Below, in pieces: positions 55,161 to 63,111 of a DNA stretch of 64,000 nucleotides; position 1 is the stretch's first letter; the number at the start of each line of letters is the position of its first letter. The DNA is from Ohtaekwangia koreensis (GTDB taxonomy: Bacteria; Bacteroidota; Bacteroidia; Cytophagales; Cyclobacteriaceae). The notes beneath the pieces are model-generated. The model was not told the DNA's origin. It saw only the letters and a program-made list of their open reading frames with translations, and ran no database searches. A program made the translations under genes and the position numbers. The stretch lies in the NCBI RefSeq assembly GCF_900167975.1, contig NZ_FUZU01000001.1, forward strand, positions 2,463,655-2,527,654, read 5' to 3'.

Positions 55161-55682
55161 TTACAAAACCTCGTGTGCGAGCGTAACAATCTGCATCGCG
55201 GTCTTCAGGTTTCTCTTCTGTAGATCTTTGCCATTCATGTCGTATCGGAGCCTGTTATCGACCATAGTAAAGCTGATGCCCGCACCTCCCTGGTGAAGCA
55301 GCTGACGTTCGGTAATGATTAATATTGGTTTGCCATCGGTTGCTTTTACCAGCTCTGGTAACAGATCACTTTTTTCATCGGCAAGGTATATGATACAAGC
55401 ATCAGCCACGTTAGACACATCACTTACTTTGATAATGCGTGCTACAACGCCTCCGAAAGATTTGCCTTCCATGCTTTTTTGTAATTCATCGAAGGCAGGT
55501 GTTTCACCGAGTACCATCACTTTGAAATCACCGGTAAAATTTGGCCACGAACTATACTTGGCAAAACTCTGCACAAACAACGCATACGACCGATGAATGG
55601 TGATCTGCGAAGATGCAGTGAGTTGTGTGAATAGTACAAGTGAGACTACTAGTATACACCTGAAAACCATTTTAGGTAACAT
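55161..55682 (-). CDS. YfiR-family (DUF4154) exported protein
   Basis: A 173-aa exported protein with a signal peptide (ending TASSQ). The mature domain matches YfiR/DUF4154: YALFVQSFAKYSSWP after the signal, FKVMVLGETPAFDEL, and near the end GGAGISFTMVDNRLRYDMN. In Pseudomonas, YfiR is a periplasmic repressor of a diguanylate cyclase, but Bacteroidota members often lie next to TonB receptors instead. It faces the TonB receptor here. A second ATG 12 bp downstream (55670) is an alternative start. Confidence 0.87.
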   Translation of the reverse strand: MLPKMVFRCILVVSLVLFTQLTASSQITIHRSYALFVQSFAKYSSWPNFTGDFKVMVLGETPAFDELQKSMEGKSFGGVVARIIKVSDVSNVADACIIYLADEKSDLLPELVKATDGKPILIITERQLLHQGGAGISFTMVDNRLRYDMNGKDLQKRNLKTAMQIVTLAHEVL

Positions 55683-55957
55683 CTATTTAAATAATTCATC
55701 TCAATGATAACCTAAAGTGACCTGTTGTGAAATACCCCAGTTTTACTTCGTGACTTTTAAAATAGTGGTATAATCGAATGATAATTTTAGAATGAGCTAT
55801 AGACCGTGTTAACTATAAGATGCTTTACCTAACAATAGGCACAGCCTGAATGTTAATTATAATACCACAGTATAAGTGATGCTATATTAGTGCTCGGCCT
55901 TTTAAAGCGGTTAATTTTTTGACGTGCTATGGCTAACATCCGTTGGATATTTCATAA
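55683..55957. other. AT-rich intergenic region
   Basis: 275 bp between two - strand genes with no coding signal or strong hairpin. It must carry the promoter of the YfiR-like gene. Confidence 0.5.
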
Positions 55958-56650
55958 TTAAAGCTCAAACGTAAACCCTTTCTCCGTAAGCTTATCATAG
56001 ATCTTTTTATCAAACCTATATAAACTTGCGGCGCGGTGCGATACGTCTTTTTGTTTTTCTTCGCAGGGTACTAGTAAATTCATTTTCATCAGCTTGCGCC
56101 TGAAGTTAGGCTTGTCGAGTTTCTTGTTCAGTATAGCTTCGTATAGTTCTTGTAATTGTAGCAGCGTAAATTTCTTTGGCAGCAGATTAAACCCGATGGG
56201 CTCATGCCGTACTTTATGTTTTAGGTGGGATAAGCCTGCTTCAAGTATATCCTTGTGATCGTATGGTAATTCTGGAATGTCACCAATCTTAAACCACTTT
56301 ACATCAGAAGCTGTGAAGCCGGGATCAAGGGTATAGTTTTCCGGTTTCACTAATGCGTAGTAAGCGATGGTGATTACACGTTTGGAAGGGTAACGATTTA
56401 CATTACCGAAGGCACGAAGTTGCTCCAGGTAAATTTTAGATACCCCTGTGAGGTCGTGGAGAATGCGCGCGGCAGCATCATCCGAACTCTCATTATATTT
56501 AATCCATCCCCCCGGTAACGCCCACTTGCCTTTGCTGATCCCTTCACCGTGTTGTACGAGCAGAACATCGAGTTCGCTTTTTTTAAAACCGAAGATCAGA
56601 CAGTCAATCGAAAGCGCATCAATCACTGCATCCGGAAAATCTTTTGCCAT
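55958..56650 (-). CDS. NrtR/AraR-like Nudix transcription regulator of xylose use
   Basis: A 230-aa regulator with an N-terminal Nudix-fold domain (about 10-145) and a C-terminal winged-helix domain (about 155-228, with FTLLQLQELYEAIL and the NFRRKLMKM helix typical of NrtR-like regulators). The Nudix box is degenerate: G48 and E54 are kept, but the catalytic glutamates are replaced (E to Ile63, E to Asp66, E to Leu67). So it likely senses a sugar-type ligand rather than hydrolysing one. It is divergent from xylB-xylA, 197 bp between starts. In Bacteroides such regulators control arabinose use; here xylose is inferred. Confidence 0.88.
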   Translation of the reverse strand: MAKDFPDAVIDALSIDCLIFGFKKSELDVLLVQHGEGISKGKWALPGGWIKYNESSDDAAARILHDLTGVSKIYLEQLRAFGNVNRYPSKRVITIAYYALVKPENYTLDPGFTASDVKWFKIGDIPELPYDHKDILEAGLSHLKHKVRHEPIGFNLLPKKFTLLQLQELYEAILNKKLDKPNFRRKLMKMNLLVPCEEKQKDVSHRAASLYRFDKKIYDKLTEKGFTFEL

Positions 56651-56692
56651 AAGTCGTATCAGCCGGGAAGATAGAAAATAATTTCAGCACAC

Positions 56693-56725
56693 TTGTAGTC
56701 AAATGTACTATAAGTTATATCTTTA
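56693..56725 (+). promoter_or_regulatory. Putative Bacteroidota promoter of xylB
   Basis: A -33-like TTG (56693-56695) and a -7-like TATCTTTA (56718-56725; consensus TAnnTTTG) are 22 bp apart in the divergent region between the regulator and xylB. No clear palindromic operator was found. Match is imperfect. Confidence 0.3.
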
Positions 56726-56847
56726 CCCGACTTTCAACCGATTGAACATTCACTTCATGGAGTATTGGCCGATTTTCTTTTTCTTTAAAAGTGCCTGGCT
56801 GCACGTGCTTGTACTCCTTTTTTGACCTATTTATCTATATAAGAAAT

Positions 56848-58341
56848 ATGAAATACCTGTTGGGATATGACCTCGGAAGTTCTTCAGTAAAAGCCTCGTT
56901 GATCGATGTGAGTACCGGGCAAACGGCTGCATCTGCTCAATCTCCGTCAGAGGAAATGCCGATGCTGGCGGTGCAGGCTGGCTGGGCAGAGCAAGACCCT
57001 GAGATGTGGTGGGAGCATGCCGTCAAAGCGTTACAGAGCTGTTTAAAGAAATCAAGTATCAATGGTGCTGATATTGCCGCTATTGGTATTTCGTACCAGA
57101 TGCACGGTCTTGTATGCGTTGATAAAGATCAGAAAGCATTGCGTCCTTCGATCATTTGGTGCGATAGCCGTGCCGTTGAAATTGGTAAGCAAGCTTTTCA
57201 ACAACTGGGTGCTGATTATTCACTACGACATTTATTGAATTCACCTGGCAACTTTACAGCCTCCAAGCTTAAGTGGGTAAAAGACAATGAACCAAAAGTG
57301 TTTGAACGTATTCATAAAGTAATGCTCCCCGGAGATTACCTGGCAATGCGTTTGACCGGAGATATTGTTACGACTGCTTCCGGTTTATCGGAAGGTATGT
57401 TTTGGGATTATGAAGCGGAGTCGCCTTCGAAGAAATTGTTAGAGCTTTATGGTATATCTCCGGATTTACTGGCAACACAAGCCCCTACATTTTCTGTGCA
57501 GGGTAAAGTGAAAAAAGATATAGCATCGCTGTTGGGATTGAAAGAAGGTACACCGGTGAGTTATCGCGCGGGCGATCAACCTAACAATGCATTCTCTTTA
57601 AATGTGTTGAACCCAGGCGAGACTGCTGCAACAGCAGGTACTTCTGGCGTTATATATAGTGTAACCGATAAGAACGCATTTGATCAAAAGTCACGTGTGA
57701 ATACATTTATTCACGTCAATGACAAGCGTCCTTCGAAAAGCAATGGAGTATTATTGTGTATTAACGGTACGGGTATTCTCAACAGCTGGCTGCGCAAGAA
57801 TTTAAAAAGCACCGGTGAGCCTTATGGATATGATGCTATCAATACAATAGCCTCAGAAGCTCCTATAGGATCAGAGGGATTAACGGTGCTTCCTTTTGGT
57901 AATGGTGCAGAACGTGTGTTGGAAGATAAGAATATCAACAGCTCGGTTTATGGCTTGAATTTTAATCGTCACTCACAGGCTCATATGTTCAGAGCTGCAC
58001 AGGAAGGAATTGTATTTGCGCTGAAATATGGTTTCGATGTTTTACAAGGGATGGGATTAAAGACCAATGTGATTCGTGCAGGAAACGCGAATATGTTTCT
58101 GAGTCCGCTGTTCCGTGAAGCTTTTGTGAATACGATCGGTGCCCGATTAGAGTTGTATGATACCGATGGTTCGAAAGGTGCGGCACTGGGGGCCGGTGTT
58201 GGTGCCGGTATATATGGTTCGTTCGAAGAAGCTTTTAAAGGATTGAAGATTATTAAATCAGAAGAACCTGATGCAGCAAAATCCTCTGCCTATAAGGAAG
58301 CCTATAGCGGCTGGTTAAAATTATTGGAAGGGCAGCTTTGA
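56848..58341 (+). CDS. xylB: Xylulokinase
   Basis: A 497-aa FGGY-family kinase that phosphorylates D-xylulose to xylulose 5-phosphate. I use ATG 56848 (MKYLLGYDLGSSSVKAS), which matches the family start; the frame is open 57 bp upstream without conserved sequence. Marks are the phosphate loop DLGSSSVK, active-site MHGLV and IIWCDSRAVE motifs, GDQPNNAFS, and the C-terminal VIRAGNANMFLSP and KGAALGAGVGAGIYG segments. Followed by xylA after 125 bp. Confidence 0.95.
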   Translation: MKYLLGYDLGSSSVKASLIDVSTGQTAASAQSPSEEMPMLAVQAGWAEQDPEMWWEHAVKALQSCLKKSSINGADIAAIGISYQMHGLVCVDKDQKALRPSIIWCDSRAVEIGKQAFQQLGADYSLRHLLNSPGNFTASKLKWVKDNEPKVFERIHKVMLPGDYLAMRLTGDIVTTASGLSEGMFWDYEAESPSKKLLELYGISPDLLATQAPTFSVQGKVKKDIASLLGLKEGTPVSYRAGDQPNNAFSLNVLNPGETAATAGTSGVIYSVTDKNAFDQKSRVNTFIHVNDKRPSKSNGVLLCINGTGILNSWLRKNLKSTGEPYGYDAINTIASEAPIGSEGLTVLPFGNGAERVLEDKNINSSVYGLNFNRHSQAHMFRAAQEGIVFALKYGFDVLQGMGLKTNVIRAGNANMFLSPLFREAFVNTIGARLELYDTDGSKGAALGAGVGAGIYGSFEEAFKGLKIIKSEEPDAAKSSAYKEAYSGWLKLLEGQL

Positions 58342-58466
58342 AAAATACGTAGCTTTCAAGATGAATCTTTTCATGAAAGACTGGATAAAATCCATGACTA
58401 TATATTGAACAGATTGAGACAATAACGGATATATTTCAATAAGTAGGATCTTAATAAATTAAACAA

Positions 58467-59795
58467 ATGAAACTTACACTCGGAGACAAGGAATACTTCA
58501 AAGGCATTGGCCAGGTGAAGTATGAAGGTAAAGAATCAGACAACCCTCTGGCATTCAAATTTTATGATGCTAAACAAAAAGTAGGCAAAAAGACAATGGA
58601 GGAACACTTCCGTTTTGCTATAGCGTACTGGCATACATTCTGCGGAACAGGTGGAGATCCATTCGGACCTGGAACAAAAAATTTCGCATGGAATGAAGGT
58701 GACGATGCTATGCAACGCGCCTATAATAAAATGGATGCAGCCTTCGAATTCATCACGAAGATTGGTGCTCCTTTTTATTGCTTTCACGATTTCGACCTGG
58801 TAGAAGAAGGTGCTACGTTGAAAGAGTCGTCTGAGCGTATCGAGAAGATCACTGAATATGCCAAGAAGAAACAAAAAGCGTCAGGTGTAAAATTACTGTG
58901 GGGAACAGCGAACCTGTTTTCGAATCCTCGCTATATGAATGGTGCTGCTACTAATCCTGATTTCAATGTAGTATGTTATGCTGCTACACAAGTGAAAAAT
59001 GCGTTGGATGCTACCATCGAATTGGGTGGTTCTAATTATGTGTTCTGGGGTGGACGTGAAGGATATATGTCTTTGCTGAACACGGACATGAAACGTGAGA
59101 TTGAAAATCTCGCGCGCTTCCTGCACGCTTCTAAAGACTACGCGCGTGCACAAGGTTTTAAAGGTACATTCCTGATCGAGCCTAAGCCGATGGAGCCTTC
59201 TAAGCATCAATATGATTTTGACTCTGCTACATGTATAGCTTTCCTTCGTGAATTTGATTTGATGGACGATTTCAAATTGAACATCGAAGTAAACCATGCT
59301 ACACTAGCACAACATACATTCGATCATGAGCTTCAGGTTGCTGCAAACTCAGGTGTACTTGGAAGTATAGATGCTAACCGCGGTGATAATCAAAACGGTT
59401 GGGATACAGATCAGTTTCCGAACAACCTATATGAGTTAACAGAAGCGATGCTGGTTATTTTACAAGCCGGTGGTTTTAAAAACGGTGGTGTAAACTTCGA
59501 TGCGAAGACCAGAAGAAACTCAACGGACCTGGTGGATATATTCCATGCACACATCGGTGGTATGGATTCATTTGCGCGTGGGTTGTTAGCAGCACAAGCT
59601 ATATTGGATGATGGCACCTATAGCAAACTTCGTAAAGAACGCTATGCATCATTTGATTCAGGTAAAGGAAAATTATTTAATCAAGGTAAAGTAGGATTGG
59701 AAGAACTGGTTACACTTGCTCACAAAAATGGTGAGCCTGCACAAATCAGCGGTAAACAAGAATACTATGAGAACCTGTTGAATAAATTTATTTAA
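58467..59795 (+). CDS. xylA: Xylose isomerase
   Basis: A 442-aa class II xylose isomerase that converts D-xylose to D-xylulose using two divalent metals. Conserved blocks are the [19 protein letters not shown]-terminal region, [11 protein letters not shown] with the catalytic His, [45 protein letters not shown] and [17 protein letters not shown]. Length and motifs are standard for Bacteroidota. It works with xylB just upstream. Confidence 0.97.
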   Translation: MKLTLGDKEYFKGIGQVKYEGKESDNPLAFKFYDAKQKVGKKTMEEHFRFAIAYWHTFCGTGGDPFGPGTKNFAWNEGDDAMQRAYNKMDAAFEFITKIGAPFYCFHDFDLVEEGATLKESSERIEKITEYAKKKQKASGVKLLWGTANLFSNPRYMNGAATNPDFNVVCYAATQVKNALDATIELGGSNYVFWGGREGYMSLLNTDMKREIENLARFLHASKDYARAQGFKGTFLIEPKPMEPSKHQYDFDSATCIAFLREFDLMDDFKLNIEVNHATLAQHTFDHELQVAANSGVLGSIDANRGDNQNGWDTDQFPNNLYELTEAMLVILQAGGFKNGGVNFDAKTRRNSTDLVDIFHAHIGGMDSFARGLLAAQAILDDGTYSKLRKERYASFDSGKGKLFNQGKVGLEELVTLAHKNGEPAQISGKQEYYENLLNKFI

Positions 59796-59802
59796 CATTT
59801 TC

Positions 59803-59870
59803 CTCCCGCAGACTATAGATGGATGGCCTGTATCGGCAATCGTCTATTAAAATCTGCGGGAGATTTTTTT
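59803..59870 (+). terminator. Long-loop terminator after xylA
   Basis: A perfect 10-bp GC-rich stem (59803-59812 with 59853-59862) with a 40-nt loop is followed by a T-run at 59864-59870. It sits 8 bp after the xylA stop. The long loop is unusual. Confidence 0.78.
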
Positions 59871-59983
59871 GTGTACTCAGCACTCGCAGATCCTTTAAAC
59901 TGTATGGATCTGTCAAACTGCGAAATCTTTTTGGATTGCTCATCGAAAAGATTTTAGTATCTTGTTTACATAACAAGTATTCT

Positions 59984-60367
59984 ATGAGAACATTTATAAT
60001 GTCACTGCTTGTCATCAGCTCGCTTCACGCTTCAGCCCAAATAAAATCTTCGGAAAGCAGCAACTCACTTCTCAGTTTCTTCAGAACAAAGAAAACTTCT
60101 GATACTTTTAGCTTCCGCGCTATAAAGCATGCCCCTGTTTTAAGTTCTGCAGATTCGTACGCCCCAGGGCAATACTGGCAAACATCCAGCTATACTACGT
60201 ATTCAGAGAATGGCAGAATACGCACCACACATATATTTGATGTAAACGGACAACTTCGTGAATCACGGCCTTCCGTGAGTCTCAAAAAATCTGGCGCTCT
60301 TTCATACCTGCGCGTCCAGTTTTCGTTCCAGCGGCAGCCGACATTATTTACCTATACGATTCACTAA
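59984..60367 (+). CDS. Small secreted protein, function unknown
   Basis: A 127-aa protein with a signal peptide (MRTFIMSLLVISSLHASAQ); ATG 59984 is chosen over the longer open frame because the signal starts there and the upstream part overlaps the xylA terminator. The mature part has Ser/Arg-rich segments and a QYWQTSSYTTYS strand with no recognised domain. Not a known family. Stands alone. Confidence 0.6.
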   Translation: MRTFIMSLLVISSLHASAQIKSSESSNSLLSFFRTKKTSDTFSFRAIKHAPVLSSADSYAPGQYWQTSSYTTYSENGRIRTTHIFDVNGQLRESRPSVSLKKSGALSYLRVQFSFQRQPTLFTYTIH

Positions 60368-60498
60368 TTTCTTCTCTATTCACTTTATGCTTCTCGGGCG
60401 TTCCTGGTAATTGGGTTTTGTTAGTTAAATAGTCCGCCTTTCCTGTGAATCGTATTTTTCGTTTCACTATGTTCTGTACCTTTGATCAAAGTCATCGC

Positions 60499-61053
60499 AT
60501 GAAAAATCTATTTACTTTTCTTCTTATCCTTGTTCCATTCTTTATCCAGGCACAAGGCAATACAGCATACGGCAATTTTAAATTGGTTGACCAGGAAATC
60601 ATTTATCAAAAGATCTTTGTTCAGGATTCTGTTACTGCTACCAAAGTTGCTGAATACTACAAGACGTTACCGTACTTGTCTAATCTTCAATCCACTGGCG
60701 ATGAAGTGACTTTTGATCTGAACGATTTGATTGTCGACTATAAGAAATTTCAGTTCACACAAGTTGCTACGCCTCCCATTATTCAAACCGGAAAATATAG
60801 CGGCAAAGTTGTGATCGGAGTGAAGGATGGCAAATATCGTATTACGGTTCACGCGATTCAGCTAACGGGTAACATTGGTTATAAAAATATCACTGAAAAA
60901 GATAAACTTACCAGTTATGCAGCCAAGAATAATGGAACAATTCTCAATCCTGAATGGTGCAAACCCAACACGCTAGGACTCCTCGACAAAGCCTTTACCG
61001 ATAAGCTTCAATATATACCACAAGAGAAAAAGATTGCAAAAGATGACTGGTGA
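60499..61053 (+). CDS. Secreted protein of unknown function (DUF4468-like fold possible)
   Basis: A 184-aa exported protein with a signal peptide (MKNLFTFLLILVPFFIQAQ), starting at ATG 60499. The mature part has alternating strands and helices (KLVDQEIIYQKIFVQDS, GKVVIGVKDGKYRITVHAIQL), reminiscent of the TBP-like DUF4468 group, but I cannot confirm this. Role unknown. Confidence 0.7.
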   Translation: MKNLFTFLLILVPFFIQAQGNTAYGNFKLVDQEIIYQKIFVQDSVTATKVAEYYKTLPYLSNLQSTGDEVTFDLNDLIVDYKKFQFTQVATPPIIQTGKYSGKVVIGVKDGKYRITVHAIQLTGNIGYKNITEKDKLTSYAAKNNGTILNPEWCKPNTLGLLDKAFTDKLQYIPQEKKIAKDDW

Positions 61054-61158
61054 AAATTAGCTTCGAGTAAACCAGTTTGAATTAGGAGGGGGCTACTGGC
61101 TATTGGAAAATCAAATTGAAAAGTTGGTATATTTGTATAAGAGCTATCCGCAAGCACA

Positions 61159-61404
61159 ATGGATATTCAAGCTGAAAAACTTTTGTTAATAGAAAAACTT
61201 CTTCGCATCGGTGATGCGAAGATTTTGGAGCAAGTGCGGAAATTATTGGAGCAGAGTAAGAATCCTGTTGTTGGCTACGATGTGCAAGGTAACGCGATAA
61301 CGCATCAGGATTTTATTAATAAAGTTGAAGAGGCCGAAACACAATATCAAGCAGGAAATTATAAGACTATTGACGAATTGGATAAGCAATCGGAGACTTG
61401 GTAA
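61159..61404 (+). CDS. Antitoxin of a type II toxin-antitoxin pair
   Basis: An 81-aa acidic, helical protein (MDIQAEKLLLIEKLLRIGDA) of the kind paired with RelE/ParE toxins in Bacteroidota. The C-terminal half (QDFINKVEEAETQYQAGNYK) is the likely toxin-binding region. No helix-turn-helix is evident. Its stop overlaps the toxin start by one base (TAATG), so synthesis is coupled. The assignment rests on size, charge and the RelE-like neighbour. Confidence 0.82.
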   Translation: MDIQAEKLLLIEKLLRIGDAKILEQVRKLLEQSKNPVVGYDVQGNAITHQDFINKVEEAETQYQAGNYKTIDELDKQSETW

Positions 61405-61718
61405 TGAAGGTGTTATACCGGGTAGTAGTCTCTGAAACTGCCGAAAAATCGTTGCATGAAATCGTACTTTTTATTAAAAAAGACTCACCAAGTGCTGCGG
61501 CCAGAGTTCGTAAAGAATTGCTAAAGCTGATCAAGAGTTTAGATGCATTTCCGGAAGGGTTTTCGAGGGAAAGCTTTCTTTTTGGTAAAGGTGATAACTA
61601 TCGCTCCGTAACAAAGTGGCACTATAAGATAGTATACAAAATTCTAGATAAGGATGTCTTAATACTCGATATCATCCACACCAGTCAGCATCCTGATTCT
61701 GGAACTGAAAAAAACTAA
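61404..61718 (+). CDS. RelE/ParE-family toxin
   Basis: A 104-aa basic protein of the RelE/ParE fold. ATG 61404 overlaps the antitoxin stop by one base; a TTG 6 bp upstream is less likely. Marks are YRVVVSETAEKSLHEIV at the start, SLDAFPEGFSRE in the middle, and the WHYKIVYKILDKDVLILDIIHT strand at the end. Whether it cleaves ribosome-bound mRNA or hits gyrase cannot be told. Confidence 0.87.
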   Translation: MKVLYRVVVSETAEKSLHEIVLFIKKDSPSAAARVRKELLKLIKSLDAFPEGFSRESFLFGKGDNYRSVTKWHYKIVYKILDKDVLILDIIHTSQHPDSGTEKN

Positions 61719-61804
61719 ATCACATTAAGTATATATTAGCCAGTTATCTTAGCCGGATCATTCACCTCTTAACTCTTAACTCAAAACTCAAGCTTGCCGC
61801 TATC

Positions 61805-62845
61805 TTACGTTATCCAATGCAGTGTCTTCTCCTTCACAGGATTTTCAAACGGTGTATTGTTCTGTTGCGATAGATCCCATTGACGTTTTAGCTCATGGTA
61901 CCAACGGGCTTGTGCATCGGGTTCGCCCAATAGCATGAGCGTTGGTTTTGACTCAAGACCCTTCTTGAGTTTTTGAAATATACCCAAGTCCTGGTGTATA
62001 AATTGTTTTCCTAAATAGCGCAGCGGCCACCAGAAGTATTTTATAAAACCAAACGATGCATAGAAGATATGATTGAGTTCGGTTTCATTTTCGTTGATAG
62101 GAGTGAGGCATGTAATGGAAACAATCTCGTGCTTGCCAACCCGTATATGTTCAAAGCGATTCCCCGGAAGCTGGAAGTTAATCTCTGTTGAAGTTTCTCC
62201 TTTCAATATTGAATATCCTTTCGAATTGGAAGAAGGTTTATGACGCACCATCTTGAAACCAAGATCTACCGGCGCGAAATGTTTTTCCTTTAGTTTCAGT
62301 TTTTTAGCAGAACGCCAATACCAGGATTGATGCACGAACGTAACGTGAGCCGGGTCTATAAGGCCGATCACAGATTGATCTATATCTGCGGGCATCGTTA
62401 CCTTTTCCACAAATCTGAATTTTTCAGATGAAGGAATCAGTAAATCAGGCACACGTTCTTCAGCACCCTGCAGTTGTGTTTTGTTGGCAGGTATATAAAT
62501 CCAGATCGTTCCATTTATATTCTTGCAAGGATACCTGAACACCTTGATTTTCGAGCAATCGAATTTATCATCAGCTAAGGCTGGTATACTTGTACAGGTA
62601 CCGGTCTGGTTAAACTTCCAACCGTGATAAGCACACTGTATTTCTTTGCCATCATACCATCCTTCAGAGAGCGGCACACCCCGGTGTGGACAGTTGTCAC
62701 GCAGTGCGAAAGGCTTATCATTTTCGTCTACACCAAACACGATTCTCTCTCCCAGTATTTCCTTCGACACAAGTTTTCCAGGCTTCAGAAAGGAGCCATG
62801 CATGGCGAAGTACCAGAGGTTTCTGAGGAAGAGCGATTCAGTCAT
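61805..62845 (-). CDS. Rieske-type non-heme iron oxygenase
   Basis: A 346-aa ring-hydroxylating oxygenase alpha subunit of the VanA/pheophorbide-oxygenase type. ATG 62845 (MTESLFLRNLWYFAMHG) matches the family start. The Rieske 2Fe-2S site is CPH-RG-x16-CAYH (in NCPHRGVPLSEGW to QCAYHGW), and the mononuclear iron site is the DPAHVTFVHQ block. Oxidises or demethylates an unknown aromatic or terpenoid substrate. No reductase partner gene is adjacent. Divergent from the Gfo/Idh gene. Confidence 0.9.
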   Translation of the reverse strand: MTESLFLRNLWYFAMHGSFLKPGKLVSKEILGERIVFGVDENDKPFALRDNCPHRGVPLSEGWYDGKEIQCAYHGWKFNQTGTCTSIPALADDKFDCSKIKVFRYPCKNINGTIWIYIPANKTQLQGAEERVPDLLIPSSEKFRFVEKVTMPADIDQSVIGLIDPAHVTFVHQSWYWRSAKKLKLKEKHFAPVDLGFKMVRHKPSSNSKGYSILKGETSTEINFQLPGNRFEHIRVGKHEIVSITCLTPINENETELNHIFYASFGFIKYFWWPLRYLGKQFIHQDLGIFQKLKKGLESKPTLMLLGEPDAQARWYHELKRQWDLSQQNNTPFENPVKEKTLHWIT

Positions 62846-63111
62846 TTTCGGAAGTTGGCTAAATAGCAAAAGTAACGATTTCAATCGTAAGCTTACGGAA
62901 ATACCAAATGCTCAAAAAATTAAAAAATTGTAACCGTCAGCTTATAGTGCAATCGATTCCGGTAATTTTATTTGTTTACTTTTCGCCCCGATAATATTTT
63001 ATTGCAGCAAATCTCAAACGAATGAAATGTCCATCGGTTTATCTTATGCTTCTTACTGGCAGCAATGATGGATTCTCCATAAATCTTAACTTTTAACCAA
63101 TTATAATACAG

